Assembly (NCBI RefSeq): GCF_009797025.1
Contig: NZ_CP047027.1
Coordinates: 2,480,001-2,544,000 of the forward strand
Origin: Cellulophaga sp. L1A9
Lineage (GTDB): Bacteria; Bacteroidota; Bacteroidia; Flavobacteriales; Flavobacteriaceae
DNA length: 64,000 nucleotides
Direction of reading: 5' to 3'
Part shown: positions 61,745 through 64,000 of the stretch, piece by piece
How positions within the stretch are numbered: the stretch's first letter is position 1
Layout: every line of letters starts with the position of its first letter
Made by a program: the position numbers and the translations under genes
Notes under the pieces: model-generated
Seen by the model: only the letters and a program-made list of their open reading frames with translations
What the model was told of the DNA's origin: nothing
The model's database searches: none

Positions 61745-62305
61745 ATGAAGAGTTTTATAAAAATTATAGCAATCGGTTTGGTTTTGGTTTCTTTTGCTTC
61801 TTGTTCCAACAAGGACAGTAGAAATTATCAATACATGCCTAACATGTACAAGTCTATTGGGTATGAAACCTACCAAAAAGTAGAGTTCTTACCAAATAGT
61901 TCTGAGGCAGGACAACCTGTTGACCATACTATTCCACGTGGAAAGATGCCTTATATGTATGCAAACGGTCTTGATGGAAAAGAATTAGCGAGACTTCAAG
62001 CAAGCCCTCTAGATTCTTTAAAGCGTGATGATAATATTGCAGCTGGTTCTGAGTTGTTTGGTATTTATTGTGCTATTTGCCATGGCTCTAAAGGAGATGG
62101 TAAAGGTACTTTAGTAGATCGTGAAAAGATATTAGGGGTACCTAGTTATTCAGATGTTGGTAGAAATATTACGGTGGGTAGTACGTACCATACTATTTAT
62201 TACGGATTAAACTCAATGGGTTCATACGCAAATCAACTCAACGAAAATGAGCGTTGGTTGGTAGCTGAATACGTGATGAAATTAAAAGAAGATTTAACAA
62301 AATAA
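61745..62305 (+). CDS. actE: Alternative complex III subunit ActE: monohaem cytochrome c lipoprotein
   Basis: A 186-residue lipoprotein (signal GLVLVSFASC, anchor C20) with one haem motif CAICH (109-113) in FGIYCAICHGSKGDGKG and a methionine-rich region following (NSMGSYANQL) that can supply the axial ligand. It passes electrons from the complex towards oxidase. It follows actD by 10 nt. Confidence 0.93.
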   Translation: MKSFIKIIAIGLVLVSFASCSNKDSRNYQYMPNMYKSIGYETYQKVEFLPNSSEAGQPVDHTIPRGKMPYMYANGLDGKELARLQASPLDSLKRDDNIAAGSELFGIYCAICHGSKGDGKGTLVDREKILGVPSYSDVGRNITVGSTYHTIYYGLNSMGSYANQLNENERWLVAEYVMKLKEDLTK

Positions 62306-62321
62306 TACATAGATTTTAGAT

Positions 62322-63659
62322 ATGTACACTATTTCAAATAGATTAAAAATTGCTTCAATTGTATTAATGGTTCTTGGTGCTATAGGCATAGGAATTGGTT
62401 TTGTTTCAAGTCCAGGAACAGTTGAAGAAGCTAAGGCTATGGTAGCGAGTCATGATGATGGTCACGGTGGTGGACATGAAGTGGCAGCGGAACATCATGA
62501 AGATGTAAATGAGCATGGTGCTACTACTGAAGCGCACGGTGAAACTCATGATGCTTCACATGATGAGCATTTGTTACATCAATTACAAAATAGACCTTGG
62601 GCTGCACTTTATGTAGCTGCTTTCTTTTTCTTTATGATTTCACTAGGTGTTTTAGCCTTTTATGCCATACAAAGAGCGGCACAAGCAGGTTGGTCTCCAA
62701 TACTTTTTAGAGTAATGGAAGGGATTACTTCGTACTTGGTACCGGGAGGTATTATTGTATTTGTAATCTTGGCGTTGTCTGTAGCTCATATGAATCATTT
62801 ATTCGTATGGATGGATGCTGAAGTTGTTGCTCATGATGAATTATTACAAGGTAAAGCTGGATTCTTAAATGGTCCTTTTTTCCTAATTAGAGCAGCAATA
62901 TTTTTAGGAGGTTGGATTTTCTATCGTGAATATTCACGTAAACTTTCCTTAGCCCAGGATGAAGCTACTGATAATACGAATTTTGTAAAGAACTTTAGAT
63001 TATCTGCAGCGTTCTTAGTATTTTATCTTGTTACTGAGTCTATGATGTCTTGGGATTGGATTATGAGTGTAGATCCACACTGGTTCTCTACTTTGTTTGG
63101 ATGGTATATCTTTGCAAGTATGTTTGTATCTGGTATTACAGTAATCGCATTGGTTACTATTTACCTAAAATCAAAAGGATATTTACAAGAAGTGAACAAT
63201 AGTCATATTCATGATTTAGCAAAATTCATGTTTGGGATTAGTATTTTCTGGACGTACCTATGGTTCTCACAATTTATGTTAATCTGGTATTCAAATATTC
63301 CAGAGGAAGTTACTTATTATATTACTAGGATTGCAGACTTTAAATTGCCTTTCTTTGGTATGGTAGCTATGAATTTCTTGTTTCCACTGTTGATATTAAT
63401 GAATAGTGATTTTAAACGAGTAAATTGGTTTGTAGTGATGGCGGGTATCGTAATTTTAGCCGGTCATTATTTAGATATATTCAATGCAATAATGCCTTCT
63501 ACAGTGGGTGATCAATGGTATATTGGTATTCCAGAAATTGGAGCAGTATTGTTTTTTGCTGGATTATTTACCTTTTGGGTATTCAGAGCACTGTCAAAAG
63601 TGCCTTTACAACCCACACGTAATCCATTTATTGAAGAGAGTAAGCATTTTCATTACTAG
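62322..63659 (+). CDS. actF: Alternative complex III subunit ActF (NrfD-like)
   Basis: A 445-residue polytopic quinol:cytochrome c oxidoreductase subunit, homologous to ActC. After the first helix (about 9-29) a histidine-rich loop holds 11 histidines between residues 44 and 86 (HDDGHGGGHEVAAEHHEDVN and similar). About nine further helices follow (AALYVAAFFFFMISLGVLAF to AVLFFAGLFTFWVF). The His-rich loop is not in the core fold and might bind metal such as copper or zinc, which I infer only from composition. It lies 16 nt after actE and 26 nt before coxB. Confidence 0.92.
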   Translation: MYTISNRLKIASIVLMVLGAIGIGIGFVSSPGTVEEAKAMVASHDDGHGGGHEVAAEHHEDVNEHGATTEAHGETHDASHDEHLLHQLQNRPWAALYVAAFFFFMISLGVLAFYAIQRAAQAGWSPILFRVMEGITSYLVPGGIIVFVILALSVAHMNHLFVWMDAEVVAHDELLQGKAGFLNGPFFLIRAAIFLGGWIFYREYSRKLSLAQDEATDNTNFVKNFRLSAAFLVFYLVTESMMSWDWIMSVDPHWFSTLFGWYIFASMFVSGITVIALVTIYLKSKGYLQEVNNSHIHDLAKFMFGISIFWTYLWFSQFMLIWYSNIPEEVTYYITRIADFKLPFFGMVAMNFLFPLLILMNSDFKRVNWFVVMAGIVILAGHYLDIFNAIMPSTVGDQWYIGIPEIGAVLFFAGLFTFWVFRALSKVPLQPTRNPFIEESKHFHY

Positions 63660-63685
63660 TATAAAAAATAACATTAAATCATACA

Positions 63686-64000
63686 ATGACTGCATTTTTA
63701 ATTATAGCTGTTTTAGTATTCGTGGCAATTGCGATATGGCAAATGACCAAAATTTTTGAACTTTCTCAAATTAAGGCAGAAACTTCACAAATTGCTAACG
63801 ATAAAGACAATGAGTATAATGGATATCTATTATTCGGTTTCCTTATATTTATTTACGGAATTACTATTTTCAGTTTCTGGAAGTATACAAAAGTTTTATT
63901 GCCGGAAGCGGCTTCAGAACATGGTGTAGAATATGATAGCTTAATGCTTTGGTCAATGGTTATCATTTTCATTGTACAAACGCTAACGCAAGCTTTATTG
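63686..64000 (+). CDS. coxB: Cytochrome c oxidase subunit II (C-terminus cut by window edge)
   Basis: An ATG at 63686 opens a frame of 105 codons to the window end. It begins MTAFLIIAVLVFVAIAIWQM and has three hydrophobic segments (about 2-18, 47-64 and 88-105), the N-terminal membrane part typical of subunit II in this group. The CuA domain would lie beyond the window. It directly follows actF, forming the expected complex III-oxidase operon, which I recall from other Bacteroidota. Confidence 0.85.
   Translation, partial: MTAFLIIAVLVFVAIAIWQMTKIFELSQIKAETSQIANDKDNEYNGYLLFGFLIFIYGITIFSFWKYTKVLLPEAASEHGVEYDSLMLWSMVIIFIVQTLTQALL

Overview
This is chromosomal DNA from an AT-rich member of the Bacteroidota, almost certainly a marine Flavobacteriaceae (Cellulophaga/Maribacter/Zobellia-like; the genus is a guess). 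The evidence: promoters of the flavobacterial form TTG-N17-23-TAnnTTTG recur (3207-3237, 39317-39346, 49320-49349, 54844-54871); clear Shine-Dalgarno sequences are rare; and several families are typical of the group (DUF4407, DUF2723/GT117, DUF2846, SPOR protein beside infB, alternative complex III genes, S2 with a helix-hairpin-helix tail). I see no insertion sequences, phage genes, CRISPR arrays, rRNA or plasmid functions. This is mostly core genome with small lineage-specific genes between.

Layout. 1-4640: a cut DUF4407 membrane protein, a BlaI/BlaR1-type repressor and M56 membrane peptidase pair with its own operator-promoter, a small membrane protein, and a PhnA-domain protein. 4650-8900: DUF2846 protein, a structured repeat-like RNA element, a NYN-LOTUS RNA-binding protein, an M20 dipeptidase, tRNA-Leu, a haem-binding-domain protein and an unlisted 41-residue membrane peptide. 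8900-14750: Kdo transferase, a sugar aminotransferase, UDP-glucose 4-epimerase (envelope sugars), an exported amidohydrolase and two small unknowns. 14850-20350: sucA-sucB (2-oxoglutarate dehydrogenase E1/E2) and a dihaem peroxidase lipoprotein. 20430-26740: retropepsin-like protein divergent from tatD-ansA, tRNA-Ser, an exbB-x-exbD-exbD energy-transduction operon, an outer-membrane barrel and a degenerate PAP2-like protein. 26800-33800 (minus): rpoN, asnS, an RND/MMPL exporter, frr, pyrH. 33940-39350: M61 peptidase lipoprotein, then tsf, rpsB, rpsI, rplM (minus). 39450-49200: polA, Tat-exported asparaginase, cutC, metallophosphoesterase, a cysteine-free thioredoxin-fold protein and a very large DUF2723 glycosyltransferase. 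49368-54700: tRNA-Gln, rimP-nusA-infB with a terminator-like hairpin in the leader, and a SPOR protein. 54930-64000: actABCDEF (alternative complex III) running into a cut cytochrome c oxidase subunit II gene, i.e. a quinol:oxygen respiratory chain in one operon.

The most interesting observations are: (i) two unrelated proteins in the window, ribosomal protein S2 and the ActC quinol oxidoreductase subunit, carry related C-terminal helix-hairpin-helix 'GIGP' tails; (ii) the blaI operator dyads lie exactly on the -7 and -33 promoter elements, with no beta-lactamase nearby; (iii) a hairpin with a U-tract between the promoter and rimP; (iv) a candidate operator of three GTAATC half-sites at the RND exporter promoter; (v) a folded RNA/repeat element at 5227-5308; (vi) a cysteine cluster inserted in the sugar aminotransferase, a CxxC in one ExbD, and a thioredoxin with its catalytic cysteines replaced. 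I do not see a clear new defence or mobile system; most of the window is ordinary housekeeping sequence.
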